In this document: piece by piece, positions 47,118 through 58,385 of the stretch | Numbering within the stretch: position 1 is the stretch's first letter | Layout of the letters: the number at the start of each line of letters is the position of its first letter | Assembly: GCA_022702545.1 (NCBI GenBank) | Contig: JAHRBC010000001.1 | Span: 7,440,001-7,504,000, forward strand | Length of the DNA: 64,000 bases | Source of the DNA: Phycomyces nitens | Lineage: Eukaryota; Mucoromycota; Mucoromycetes; Mucorales; Phycomycetaceae | Direction: 5' to 3' | Program-made: the position numbers and the translations under genes | The notes under the pieces: generated by a model | The model's database searches: none | What the model was told of the DNA's origin: nothing | The model's input: only the letters and a program-made list of their open reading frames with translations

Positions 47118-47421
47118 GGCGTCTCTATTTAAACGACTTGATGGTGTAGAATTCTCGGATGTAAACAGTGTGAGTCACCTTTTTCAACCCAAGCACACCC
47201 CACATTAGCCGATGTCTTCCGGACAGGACCTGTGGATACCAATTGGTGATCATTCAAGGCGTATACTAGAGCAATAATCCAGAGAGTATTATGCCAGGGA
47301 CATCTAAAGACCAAATATGTCTTCAACAGAGACCATCTTGTTTTTGTTTCATGGCAATTAAACCTTTGAAACAAAGACATAAAAACATCATTTTTGATAG
47401 GAGACCAATTAGCCAAACGGT
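45993..47421. other. Intergenic DNA
   Basis: No supported gene. TA repeats occur near 46575-46600 and a GA-rich tract at 47086-47118. A 104-codon minus-strand frame (47129-47443) overlaps the acetyltransferase promoter and has no domain. Confidence 0.5.
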
Positions 47422-47428
47422 TATAAAA
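47422..47428 (+). promoter_or_regulatory. TATA box of the GNAT gene
   Basis: TATAAAA 54 nt before the ATG at 47482. Confidence 0.55.
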
Positions 47429-47481
47429 ACAGAGACCATTCAAAAAGAGTCTTCTTTACTCTTGTTTTTTCATACAGTATC

Positions 47482-48084
47482 ATGGCCCCAATCACCCTCG
47501 ACAACGTCATCATTCGTCCTGTATCCATTGACGACATATCAGCCGCAGAGCATATTCGAGACACAATCAACACTGCCTATAGCTCACAAAGTAAGCCATC
47601 ATTTTGTTTTGTTTTTTTTAAAAAAGAGAGATCCATATTAACACTGTCCATAGAAAGCTGGACAAGAGAGGGAGACACGATTGCTGGCGATCGTGCAACG
47701 ACAGAAATGGTCGTCCAACTCATCACCCAACAGGGCAACCCAAACCATCTGCTGTGTGCCTTTGAAGGCTCTGTTGTGGTTGGCACAGTTATGGTTCAGT
47801 TGGAGGACATGCAGCCCAATGAAGCAGAGATCCGAATGGTGTCTGTCCATCCTTCCTACCAATCCTGTGGAATGGGACGTCGACTAGTCGATGCCTCTAC
47901 TGAATTCATTCGTTCCCTGGATCGTAATGTAATGTCTATTCGCGTGCTGGAGAACCGAACAGATGTTATGCAGTGGTATGTTCGCCTTGGCTTTGTGGCT
48001 ACTGGTGATCGTATGAATGTATTGGACGAAAGCCTTTTAAAGGTTCCAGGAGTAACATTTGTAAAGTTGTCAAGAGCAGTCTAA
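47482..48084 (+). CDS. GNAT-family N-acetyltransferase
   Basis: Two exons, 47482-47590 and 47654-48084, give 179 residues. The acetyl-CoA-binding motif A is clear: IRMVSVHPSYQSCGMG, fitting the (R/Q)xxGxG/A signature. It is followed by the usual helix (RRLVDASTEFIRS) and a C-terminal motif MQWYVRLGFVATGDR. These enzymes move an acetyl group from acetyl-CoA to an amine; the substrate cannot be told from sequence. The 63-nt intron is a multiple of three and contains no in-frame stop, so an unspliced transcript would encode a 200-residue protein with a Phe/Lys-rich insert. The spliced form fits the family better. Confidence 0.88.
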   Translation: MAPITLDNVIIRPVSIDDISAAEHIRDTINTAYSSQSKPSFCFVFFKKERSILTLSIESWTREGDTIAGDRATTEMVVQLITQQGNPNHLLCAFEGSVVVGTVMVQLEDMQPNEAEIRMVSVHPSYQSCGMGRRLVDASTEFIRSLDRNVMSIRVLENRTDVMQWYVRLGFVATGDRMNVLDESLLKVPGVTFVKLSRAV

Positions 48085-48297
48085 CAGGCCAGATATATTA
48101 CGCCCAAATAATCATAATAATAATAATAATAAGACTTATAGACTAGATATATATATACAATAAAGCGGGGTTATCACTGTGAACCAAAATTAAGAGCCTA
48201 AAATTGTAAACTGTTTCTCTATATGGACATGGATATAAATATACATTATTCTTTGTAAATATATATATACAATCTCTTTCTTTAATATTATTATCAA

Positions 48298-50506
48298 ATG
48301 TCTGTTGGCAAGCTAAGCTCTGAAGCAGTTCCTGCTGTACTTGAGGAAGCCAACTGGGCGGCTACAGACACCCTCTTGTCGTCTGACTGGGAAGCAAGTC
48401 TGAGGGCTTCTCAGGACACAAATGATCATTGGGTTGACGAAGGCTCAGTCCAAGAAGGCTCCTTTATCGACAGCACCTCTACACTAAACCAGCCAATCCA
48501 GGTGGCTTTAGATAAAGACACCTCGCATCACAAGGCAAGTGTTTGTAGATCAGGCTGACAATCATTAACCACGTAATCCAGGGATTCCACAATGCAAAAG
48601 TGTCTCATGACATTAGAGATCTAGAGGTCGTGGGCCAGTTACCAGACTGGCTAACCGGCGAGCATTTTACGGTTGGGCCTGGTACGGTGGATGTAAAATT
48701 TAGTCGCAAGGCCGAGGTCGATGGACAGTTGCAGAGCGTAGCTGCGTTCTTTAGATTCAACCATTGGTTTGATAGGTAAATGGCAAATGGATGGATGGGG
48801 GAATACTTGGCTAATAATGGTGATCAATAGCCTTCCACTGGTGAACCGGTTTGATTTTAATGGCAAACGGAATACAATCAGTCATCGCCAAAGACTGACC
48901 AGCTACCGGCTAGAAGAAAAGATTCGAGATCACCATGGATTCACTCCTCGTCATCCAGCCACCTTTTTCAAGACAGATACCCACCAGACAGTCCTGAGCA
49001 AGTTCTTGACTCCCTCGAGAGTAGTAAAGCCTGATGGAGAGCCGTGTGGAGCGTACATGATGGCCGATATCCCTGGCTTGAATGGAAGACTCTATTGTCG
49101 TAATTATGCCAACCATGTAAGTCAAGGCAAGATGTTGGGATCTGACAAATAATAATACAGGAAAAAGATCCAAGAATTAGATCCAACAGACCTCAAGCCG
49201 GTCAAGATACAGAGCTTTGAAGACATTAATCCGGCATTCAAAGGCCAGATTGCCTGCCCTGAGGGTAGAGTAGATATTACTACAGGAGAGTATATCAATG
49301 TGACAATGGATGTTGGCTATCAGTCAACCCAATACACATTCATATCTCTCTCTGAAGAGTACCCCAGGGGAAGAGTGGTTGGTACATTGAATGGGCCTAC
49401 TGGATTCGTAAACACCTTTTGTCTCACTCCAAACTACATCATCTTGGTAAATATGGATTCTTTGAGAGCACAGACTGAAAAAAAGTGGTTTATGTGTATA
49501 TAGCCCCTGTTTCCTCTCATGGCAAACTCTGGTAAACTCAACTGGAGTGCAAGTATTCTCGACAGCCACCAGTTTGACAAGTCCCAACCGACTCGTTTTT
49601 ATGTGATCTCGCGCTCTAGCCAGCAAGTTGTTGCCAGCTACAGGGCCAACGCATGTTTTGCGCAAGTATTCTGGATTGCTTAAAAGGATTTCTGTATTCA
49701 TTTTATTTTTATTTTTTGATTGTTTGACCAGATTCCACCAGGTGAATGCGTTTGAGGTTGGAGATGGGATTCATTTGGACATGATTGTGTACCAGGACGA
49801 CACTATTCTGAGACAACTGACCCGTCCTCAACTTCGGCAACTGGGTACCATGTTCCCTGAACGCCTGGCATCTTCTCAAGTGTGCCGCTTTACCCTCGGC
49901 AATCTCACTGCAGCCAGCTCCCAATATTCTACCTATGGACAGCCGGCTGCAAGTCTAAGCAGCCGTCTGTCCTCATTATTGCTAAAGGGCACTAAATCCA
50001 GCTGGGAGTGGATGCCAATAGCTCATCAAGAGGCCAGAGTGCCACCTTCGCTTGAGCTGCCCACCATCCACCCCCAAAGAGCCGGAGATGCCTATAGTTT
50101 TATGTATGGTGTTGGGTTCTCGGCCAATAGTGCCTTGCTGGATGGCACGATTTGGGATAGTATCATAAAGACCGTAAGTTTTATATATATATTTTTTATT
50201 ATATTGTATTGTATTGTATCTGTGCTACAACTCTCTTGGCCATAGAATATGGAAACACGCTCTATTGTGGGCACTTGGCACCAGCCAGGGTGCTATTCAA
50301 GCCAGCCTGCGTTTGTGCCTAGACCAGATGCCATAGGGGAGGATGACGGTGTGCTGATTTCAGTAGTGCTGGATTCAGCAAGAGCCAGTTCGTTTGTGCT
50401 TGTCCTGGACGCCATCAATCTCCAGCCACTTGCACGTGCAGACTTGGGGCTGATCGTTCCTCTTAGTTTTGGCAGTAGTGCGACCCGTCTAGTGCGTCAT
50501 TATTGA
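48298..50506 (+). CDS. Carotenoid oxygenase-family protein, iron ligands altered
   Basis: Seven exons: 48298-48534, 48582-48775, 48831-49116, 49168-49446, 49504-49661, 49732-50173 and 50246-50506; 618 residues. Introns 1 and 5 begin with GC (AAG|GCAAGT and TGC|GCAAGT). Family landmarks: GQLPDWLTGEHFTVGPG, FRFNHWFDSLPLVNRF, LTPNYIILPLFPL, FHQVNAFEVGD, PAFVPRPDAIGEDDGV, LARADL. The enzymes cleave carotenoid double bonds with a four-His iron centre; in zygomycetes they feed trisporic-acid pheromone synthesis. Here only His387 (FHQVNAFE) remains obvious. The positions expected to hold His read Glu271 (CPEGRVD), Asn321 (FVNTFCLT) and Ser609/610 (FGSSATRL). A second-shell Glu reads Gln552. It is probably inactive or repurposed. 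The other exon joins are GT-AG and in phase. Confidence 0.9.
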
Positions 50507-50553
50507 GCCAACTCCGGCCAGGAAATGAGATCATCCGTTATGCACATTTCAGT

Positions 50554-50560
50554 TATAAAA
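50554..50560 (+). promoter_or_regulatory. TATA box of the PMP3 gene
   Basis: TATAAAA 77 nt before the ATG at 50631. Confidence 0.5.
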
Positions 50561-50630
50561 TGCTTGTTTTTTCATTTCCTCCTTCTTTATCCCTCTTTGA
50601 ATTCTTCAAATAAATAAATAACTTACAACA

Positions 50631-50915
50631 ATGGCCTTTACCGCTTCTGACATTTGCAAAATCGTTCTCGGTAAGTCTAGATCGCCAGTGTTTGTGATTT
50701 ATTGACCTCCCCTCTCTCTTCCTATTAGCCGTCGTCCTCCCTCCTCTTGGCGTGTTCTTTGAGCGTGGTTGCGGCTGTGATCTCTTGATCAACATTGGTT
50801 TGACTTGTTTGGGTTATATTCCCGGTATCAGTAAGTAACAAAGATTCAGCAAAAGAGCGATTACTCATTTATTATAACCATAGTCCATGCCCTGTACATC
50901 ATCCTCAAGTATTAA
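50631..50915 (+). CDS. PMP3: PMP3/UPF0057 plasma-membrane proteolipid
   Basis: Three exons, 50631-50670, 50729-50830 and 50884-50915, give 57 residues, too small to show up as a single open frame. The sequence has the family's two membrane helices around VVLPPLGVFFERGCG and LLINIGLTCLGYIPG, ending HALYIILKY. PMP3 proteins are small, very hydrophobic plasma-membrane proteins that affect membrane potential and salt tolerance in yeast. All introns are GT-AG. The length matches the usual 50-60 residues. Confidence 0.95.
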
Positions 50916-51323
50916 CCGAATCCTTCACTCCTCTTTACTACTACTATTGTAATATTCCCATAATAACTATACTTCAATAAATACTCTTTTTAAAATACAA
51001 GAAGAAGATTTAAAAAAAAGCGAAACATGGTAATGGGATATTTGAAACGGTGTGATGAGTAAATATAAAAGCATATCAGGATCATTAAAGTGCTCGAGTA
51101 TATCGGCTGGTTTGTTCAGCTGGGTACCGTGATATGGGTTTTTGGGTGGTTGTGTAAATAAAGAATCTATAGAGAGAGGTCTGTATAATAATGCCTACCC
51201 TTTTTGTTTTGGTTAAATCGAAATTGATTGGGCCAATATAAATTATTATTGTCTTTATATATATATCGATTGCAAAGTGTGTGTGTATATACAGCATTCC
51301 TGTCAAAAATTAAATAAACAAAA
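50916..51323. other. Intergenic DNA
   Basis: About 400 nt, AT-rich. No gene seen. Confidence 0.5.
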
Positions 51324-53146
51324 ATGAACCCATCAGGCTTCCAGATCCCTCGTAGACGCGCCAACGACTCTCCCTCACCCTCGTTTCCAAAAAGACGCCG
51401 CACCGAAGGCTCTGATCAGCTCTTACATACAGCAAGTAGACTTTAGAATCATTATACCTCAACTGATCAAATTGCAAAACACAAGTTATTCGAAAAACTC
51501 AATCAAGAACCACTATTGGAAGACATTTGGGCCAAGGAAGAAAAAGATCTCGAATCTAATGACAATGGTCAAGACAATCAGCCCATTGCAGCAGTAGCCA
51601 GTCAGTTTCTCGACAAGGAAGTGTCAGAACGTCTGGTAGAAGTAAGGCAGATCTACACCATGTGTTTAGCTAATGACCATAAAAAGGCACTCTCAAGAAA
51701 CGACACTAGCGATGAGGTCGAACCGCCTTCAACTCGATGCTTCTTTACCTTGCCAAGTAAAGTAATTAATCCTTATTTCATCTATACAGAGCTGGGCAAT
51801 TGATGTGATTATAGATGTCAGTTGGCGAATGGCCCATGGACTCCAAGGATGGTGCTGGACTTGAAAAGGCCAAGTTTATTCATGGGCTGAGCCAAAGTAA
51901 AGTATTGTCTATGGACCATGTTGATATGGCATGGAGCTGAAGATGACTCATAGGAATATGATAGCTACTCAGGGACGTTCCTTTATGATGGAAAGCGGCT
52001 GTCTTAAACACTGGCACAAGAGAGGATGGGAGTGTCCAAGGTCATTGTACAGATATGTGTTTGATATAGTTGCCTTTGAACCAAACAAGGTGGTGGCCAA
52101 TCAGGCATACTTTACAATACTGTCCTTGTGGAATTATCTGGCAAGTATTATGGCCAGGGATCAAACACTGGGTGGGTGCTGACCATCGTTATAGAAAGTA
52201 AAGACCAATGTCTTGTACGCCGAGTATCCGGCTGGGTGTATAGAGCCCAGTTGGGTCATCAATGTGTTTGAATCATACGGATATGCTCCCAAAGATACCA
52301 CAGATGGGCTTATATCCGACCAAACATCTGAATCAACAGTGCCCCAGGCATCACTTGGGTGGATTATTGAGCTATTTGGAATGTCTATCAAACTGTGGCC
52401 ATCTGCCTACCGTAAAGATATCCCTAGAATATTGGACATACTTCTCAATGTCTCCCTTGATCCAGTCAGTCGTCCAGTGTTTGGATCTCTTCAGACGGCA
52501 ATCCAGAATTGCCTAGGTTCCCTTGACGACAAATGGAAGACTACATTGGCTGAATTGAATTTTGACAAGCACTGGACCGAATACCAGGTTCTTTACTGCA
52601 CCCAGGTCATTCCTCCTACAACCGAAAGAGGCATCTTTCTTCAGCAACGTCTGGCTGCACATGGATTGGGGTTGTCTAGGGACAGACAGGAACTGGAAGA
52701 TGTGCTTAAGCATATTGATGATCCTAGTGAGATTTACAGTGCCAGTCAGCCTGATTATTCTCTTTTGGGTGTAAAGGTCCGTTTGGTGGATATAGTTATT
52801 GGCAGTGATGAGGACATTTTGGATCTTGAAAAGGTAAGGGTTGACAAGGCACCAAGTGATGTTGGGTACTAACTATTTATAAAGGATAATCTGCAGCTGA
52901 TAATCCATAGCCTACAGCTGCTGAGTAGAAGGATAGGTAAGACTGCTGATTATCAAGGGTGCTTGTATTGACAGTATCTATAGGTGGTCGATTGGGAGCT
53001 CTTAAACGAACGGTTGTAAGTATAATGATATTTGGTTATAGTGCTAATTGTGTGCCTAGGCAAATGAGTGTATCCAGAGACTGTGGAATAGATTGGCCTA
53101 TACGATTGGCAGAGACGAAAGGGTCCTTGAAGACCATCAGGTCTAA
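51324..53146 (+). CDS. CANIN-like (SMC5/6-associated) gene with apparent lesions
   Basis: Likely exons: 51324-51761, 51815-51901, 51937-52140, 52195-52833, 52885-52936, 52984-53015 and 53060-53146. The intron at 52141 is GC-AG (CTG|GCAAGT). The N-terminus is basic and Ser/Pro-rich (RRRANDSPSPSFPKRRR). The block CLKHWHKRGWECPRSLY with AFEPNKVVANQA resembles fungal CANIN-domain proteins, relatives of SLF2/Nse6 that work with the SMC5/6 DNA-repair complex; this match is from memory. Two problems stand out. An in-frame TAG at 51444-51446 interrupts the first exon. At 51902-51936 one must assume either a 35-nt intron or a 1-nt deletion, because the reading SKVLSMDHVDMAW looks coding. It may be a young pseudogene. 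Confidence 0.6.
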
Positions 53147-53696
53147 AGGGCGGATGGTTTCAAAATCAATTAAAAATTAATATTATAAATTATTTGTTGT
53201 GTAACATTTGGATGTCAAACCATTCAGGGCAAAAATAATATATATATATATATATATATAAACAAGAGTTTGATAAGCTTGATAACAGATTACAAGCACT
53301 CGGGTGCATTTATTTGGAATGGGGTTTTTTCTGGATCAGATACACACTGCCTTATACGAAACAGGCCATACAACTGGTTGAGATTGCAGCTTTAATGGCA
53401 CTAACCAATATCCGCAATATAAATATATTTTATAATAAGAGTAATCACGCGATCTGTTAAAAAAAATATAGAGTATGTTAAAATGGTTGATATAGTAAAG
53501 GGCGATAATGAGAGGTCAAGAGGGATTATTGCAGTGTACAAGTGTGTGAGGTATATATATATATATATGTGTGTGTGTATATATTTATATTTTTCTTTTT
53601 CTTTTTTAAAGCACTGACAAATCCAATTTCTTGCAGGATCCTCTCCTTTCTCTCCTTCCTTATCTTCATACATTAATACCCTTACTTTAACAAATA
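53147..53696. other. Intergenic DNA with TA microsatellites
   Basis: TA repeats at about 53239-53262 and 53551-53568, the latter followed by a TG run. No gene seen. Confidence 0.6.
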
Positions 53697-54629
53697 ATGG
53701 TAACAGAATAAAGCCGTCATTTACTCATCTCCAAACGACATTGCAATTGACATTGGGCTTCATTTAGAGCGAAGTCAGAGAATACCTATACAAGATCCTC
53801 GTCGTTGGTGATCTCGGCACAGGAAAGACTTCTATTATCAGACGATACGTTCACAACATCTTTTCCTCAAACTACAAATCAACCGTAAGTGTTTCCCCTC
53901 CCCCCCTTTTTTTGTTTTTTTCTTTGGCCTATCGTTCTATATCATATCAATATTGATGATAAACACCCGTAAAGATCGGTGTAGACTTTGCACTCAAGGT
54001 AATCCAATGGTCTCCTGAAATCATCGTTCGGCTACAATTGTGGGATATTGCGGGTCAGGAACGGTTTGGAAACATGACACGGGTCTATTACAAAGAGGCG
54101 CTGGGTGCTTTTGTGGTCTATGATGTCACACGGCCACAGACCTTTGAAGGCGTCACCAAATGGAAACATGATATCGACTCAAAAGTCACGCTGCCCGAGG
54201 CATGGGGAGGAGGAAATATCCCAGTAGTCTTGCTGGCCAACAAGGTAACATTATAACATTATATTGGGGGAAGGGCAGACATGGCTTGCAATATGGGTTA
54301 CTTATTGGTTAATATAGAGTGATTTGATTCATGAGGGTCATGGCCAGCAAGTCAATGCTGAAGATATGGATCGGTTCTGTGCTGAACAAGGCTTCTTGAA
54401 TTGGTAACGTGAGTTGTGCCTACATCGCTTTACTGACCCAGTTCTCGTTAGGTTTGAGACGTCGGCAAAGGAAGATACCAACATTGATGAGGCCGCAAGA
54501 CACTTGATGACAGCAGTACTAAAGATAGAGGAAGAGCATGGATCAGATCTTGCTCAGGATGAAGCCGAGCGAATACGGTTGGATCAACTGAACAAGCAGG
54601 CAGAGGCTGGCAGTGGAGGATGCTGTTAA
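53697..54629 (+). CDS. Rab32-type small GTPase
   Basis: Five exons: 53697-53699, 53768-53884, 53975-54244, 54318-54403 and 54452-54629; 217 residues. The first coding exon is only the ATG, followed directly by a GT donor. G1 is GDLGTGKT (15-22), the effector region is STIGVDF, and switch II reads DIAGQE (64-69), where the Ile-Ala in place of the usual Thr-Ala is the mark of the Rab32/Rab38 group. G4 is NKSD and G5 is ETSAK. The C-terminal CC would be geranylgeranylated. Rab32-type GTPases direct traffic to lysosome-related organelles and mitochondria. All introns are GT-AG. Confidence 0.95.
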
Positions 54630-54855
54630 GATACCAATAAAACGTATATATATATAAACATATTTACTTTATTTTATTTTTTATTTTATTTGATTGACTT
54701 GTTGACATCACATCAAAACTCCTCTTTATTTACAAGACAGAATATTATACATATACAAATAATATATACAAAAAATATATATATATGTATATATTATTAT
54801 TATTATTATTTAGATAATAATAACAATAATAATAATATTGCCAATTGTGTCACAG
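54630..54855. repeat. Low-complexity TTTTA, TA and TAA/TTA repeats
   Basis: Short AT-only repeats (54665-54690 and 54770-54836) fill the spacer between the Rab32 and BCS1 genes. Confidence 0.7.
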
Positions 54856-56220
54856 ATGCCACTTCCTCTCTCCAGTCTGGGTCTCCCAGAACAGACACCC
54901 TCATCCCCTAATGTCTCGCCAGATCCATCTCAAAATAGCATCTTTGCAAACATTACATCCAATCCCCTCTTCTCGGCCGGTTTTGGTCTATTGGGTGTAG
55001 GTGCTGGTCTAAGCCTTCTCAAAAAGGGTACCAATGCTGCTGCATCCTACACACGTCGAAGATTGTTAGTCACACTCGAGATCCCCTCAAAAGACAAATC
55101 GTATGCCTGGTTCTTGCAATGGATGGCACAACAGGCACCAAAACGTCAAGTCCAACACCTGGCTGTCGAAACAAGTTTCAAACAACATGACAATGGCAGT
55201 GTGACCACCAAGTTTGGTCTAGTGCCTGGACCTGGAAACCATTATTTCAAGTGGAATGGTATCTGGATGAAGGTTGAGCGCCAGAGAGACGGAAAGATGA
55301 TGGACCTTTCGACAGGAAGTCCCTGGGAGACCATCACAGTCACTACTCTGTCCAGAGACCGTGGCGTATTCACTAGTCTGCTCGAGGAGGCCCAGAGTAT
55401 GGCTCTTAAGAAGCAAGAAGGAAAGACGGTCATCTACACTTCATATGGCCCCGAGTGGAGACCGTTTGGCATGCCTCGCCGAAGACGGCTACTAGACTCG
55501 GTTATTTTGGATAGTGGAATTACAGAAAGAATTGTCAAGGATGTCAGGGCCTTCATTGGCAGTGGCAAGTGGTACAACGAGCGTGGTATTCCTTATAGAA
55601 GAGGCTACTTATTACATGGCCCCCCTGGTTCTGGAAAGAGCAGTTTTATCCAGGCACTCGCAGTAAGTTGACACTTCTTTATTGTATCATTGGCTAAGAA
55701 TCGGTATTAGGGCGAGCTGGAGTACAACATCTGTATCCTCAATCTGTCTGAACGAGGATTGACTGACGATCGGCTGAATCACTTGCTCAGCAATGTGCCT
55801 GAACGGAGTATAATGCTGCTAGAGGATATAGACGCTGCCTTTACAAAGAGATCTCAATCAGACAACCAGGGCTATCAGTCCATGATCACTTTTAGTGGAC
55901 TTTTGAACGCATTGGATGGTGTGGCATCTGCTGAAGAACGCATCATCTTCTTAACCACAAATCATCTGGATAAACTGGACCCTGCCCTTATCCGACCAGG
56001 CCGAGTCGATCTAAAGGAATACCTGGGAAATGCTACTCCTCACCAACTTCGAGGCATGTTCCTGCGTTTCTATGGAGACAGACCAGATCTTGCGGACGCA
56101 TTTGTGGCCCGTCTGGACGGTAAGAATGTCAGTACCGCAAGTCTCCAAGGCCATTTCGTATACCATAAAGACGATCCTCTAGAGGCCATTGACAAGGCCG
56201 ACGAATTGCTGAGACAATAA
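54856..56220 (+). CDS. BCS1: BCS1 mitochondrial AAA chaperone
   Basis: Two exons, 54856-55662 and 55711-56220, give 438 residues. A membrane segment lies near residues 35-57 ([17 protein letters not shown]). It is followed by the BCS1-specific domain and an AAA module with Walker A GPPGSGKS (255-262), Walker B IMLLEDID and an arginine-finger motif RPGRVD. BCS1 sits in the mitochondrial inner membrane and moves the folded Rieske iron-sulfur protein so that complex III can be completed. The length is close to the yeast protein's (about 456). The ATG at 54856 is used; codons before it in frame lack an ATG. Confidence 0.95.
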
Positions 56221-56929
56221 ATAATAATGACCTTGGTCAATAGAATAAAGTTTTTGTTGGGATACACAGAGAGAAACACAAGAATACATGTAATCCAAAG
56301 GACCATTCATAAAGATTATTATCACGAAACCCTTGAATCGAATTGTCTTTGGCTTTTTCTAAATGTAAATGGTTGATTTGGCCATCACAGAGCCATACTA
56401 GAGTAGTTTACTTTTTTTTTTAACAAGGTAATAATGATACATTGATAGCCCCAGAGGGAACCCACTCATGTAACATTTATGAAACTATATAATCGCATGT
56501 CAGGTCCTCTTTTATAGACATTTAAATGGCACGATCCAGAGCACCTATATTATGTGCAGAGATGCTTTCTTGTACTCTGGTTGGGTTTCCATAGGGATTT
56601 GGTCTAGTCGGCCCTGGCCATTAAAAGGCTGTACGACACGAGAGTGTCTAACAAAAAAGAAAAAAGATTGTGCATTTTCTAATATTCTTTGCACATATTT
56701 GTATGAGAGCTGATATAGAAAATGTTTAATCTTTTCCGATCATTTGCAAATAATTTTTAGAGGCATATATAGATCAGAACCCCCCCTTTTTTTTTTAATA
56801 AAATAATATCTATATATATATATATATTTCTCAATCATATATTCCTTGCTCGACGTCATTCTTTTTATTTTATTTTACTTTATTCTGTTCATAACCGCAT
56901 TGCTTCTTCCTCTATCGATTCCGAATGAC
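56221..56929. other. Intergenic DNA upstream of the Ssh4-like gene
   Basis: No gene seen. A C6T9 run near 56780 and a TA run near 56811-56827 lie shortly before the next ATG. Confidence 0.5.
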
Positions 56930-58131
56930 ATGGACAGCAGCTACACTTGGATATTTATTGTTGGGATCGTCGTCTTTTTATTTGTAATTGTCATCCTCTT
57001 ATGCTTCACTCAGTCAAGTGGTGACCGACTCTTCTTGGGAGACGATGCAGAAGGCCTGAATGAGATTCTCGAGACTCCTGCGCTGTTGCAAAGCTTATCT
57101 GAAGACAGTAGACTTAGTTACCGCCGTGCAAAGGGTAAAAGCCAAAACTGCATTCACTATTCTAGTGTACTTTACACTGCTTAATTTGTGCCTAGTGTTT
57201 CAGCAGAGATGTCCTCCAGAAAGCATCCCGACTGACATAACATTATCGCAGTATGTGTCGATCCAAGAGAAAGGCGTGGCTGCCTTTGAGTTTGAATGGG
57301 ATATAGAAACCAGCTGCACCGTTTCTTCTCGCACAGAGATCCAATTCTCGTTTGGAGAGAGCTGTGTCCAGACCAATTTACCCTTGCCAAGGAATCAAGA
57401 CGTCTATTATTGGGAAGCAAAGATATTTGAGAAACCTCGCCAGACGATCGTGTCCGTAGGTGTGGCCACAAAACCATATCCTCACTGGCGTTTGCCTGGT
57501 AAAGTATAGAACATCTTTGGACTTGATCCTTAAAAGATCTTAATGTTTTACACGTACTGTAAAAGGCTGGAATCGGCATTCTGTAGGCTACTTTAGTGAC
57601 ACTGGTCGCAAACATATCAATAACCCTTTCCATGGCAAACCATTTGGGTCTGGATTTTCACAAGGAGATGTGGTGGGGGTTGGGTATCGTCACCGAACCG
57701 GGACTGTCTTCTTTACTCGAAATGGACGTCGTCTGGAAGATGCATGTACTGGTTTACGCTGGAACTTATTTCCAACCATTGGTGCCAATGGGCCCTGTGA
57801 AGTGCATGTGAACTTGGGTCAAATGGGGTTTGTGTTTGTGGAAGCAAATGTGAAAAAATGGGGATTGGCACCAATACAAGGTACATTGGCACCACCGCCT
57901 GCTTATGGTGTTGAGACTGGATCCATGTTATTGGAAAGAGGTGGTCGGCAGCATAGCCTTATAGTCAATACCACGGAAGAAGAAGAAGACGACGATGACG
58001 ATAATGCGCCATTGATTCGAATTCGGCCTACTGAACAACCTATCATTACTCCACACCAACGAACACCACTCTTGGGACCTCCGTCTTATTCTGCCATTTT
58101 GAATAACTATGGTTCCTATGACAGACATTGA
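56930..58131 (+). CDS. Ssh4/Ear1-type Rsp5 adaptor (TM-SPRY-PPxY)
   Basis: Three exons, 56930-57134, 57196-57498 and 57566-58131, give 357 residues. An N-terminal membrane helix (about residues 7-29) is followed by QEKGVAAFEFEWDIE and a SPRY domain (VYYWEAKIFE, SVGVATKPYPHWRLPGW, GVGYRHRTGTVFFTRNG). The C-terminal tail is acidic and then has two PPxY motifs: PPAY in LAPPPAYGVE and PPSY in GPPSYSAIL. In yeast, Ssh4 and Ear1 use this layout to recruit the ubiquitin ligase Rsp5 to membrane proteins for sorting into vacuoles. Both introns are GT-AG; the first acceptor (CCTAG|TG) was chosen by reading frame. It is convergent with the gene at 58,386. Confidence 0.92.
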
Positions 58132-58231
58132 CAAAAATACGTAGCAGAAATTGAATATTTTTGTATGTAAATAACCACCAGATACCATTACCAAACAAAA
58201 AAAGAACGATTCCAAAAAGCTACATGTTCAT

Positions 58232-58243
58232 TCATTCATTCAT

Positions 58244-58281
<38 letters not shown>

Positions 58282-58350
58282 ACATTAACAACAACAAAAA
58301 ATAATAGTAATAATAGTAATAATAATAATGATAATAATAATATAAAAAAA
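58232..58350. repeat. ATTC, TA and AAT microsatellites
   Basis: A short ATTC run, then TA repeats (58243-58281), then AAT/AAC triplets (58285-58341), between two convergent genes. Confidence 0.85.
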
Positions 58351-58385
58351 ATGTAATAAAATACAAAAAAGATGCTTCAAATGCC

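Noticed and set aside
47129..47443. 104-codon minus-strand frame upstream of the GNAT gene
   Set aside because: It covers the GNAT promoter, has no domain and no splice partners.
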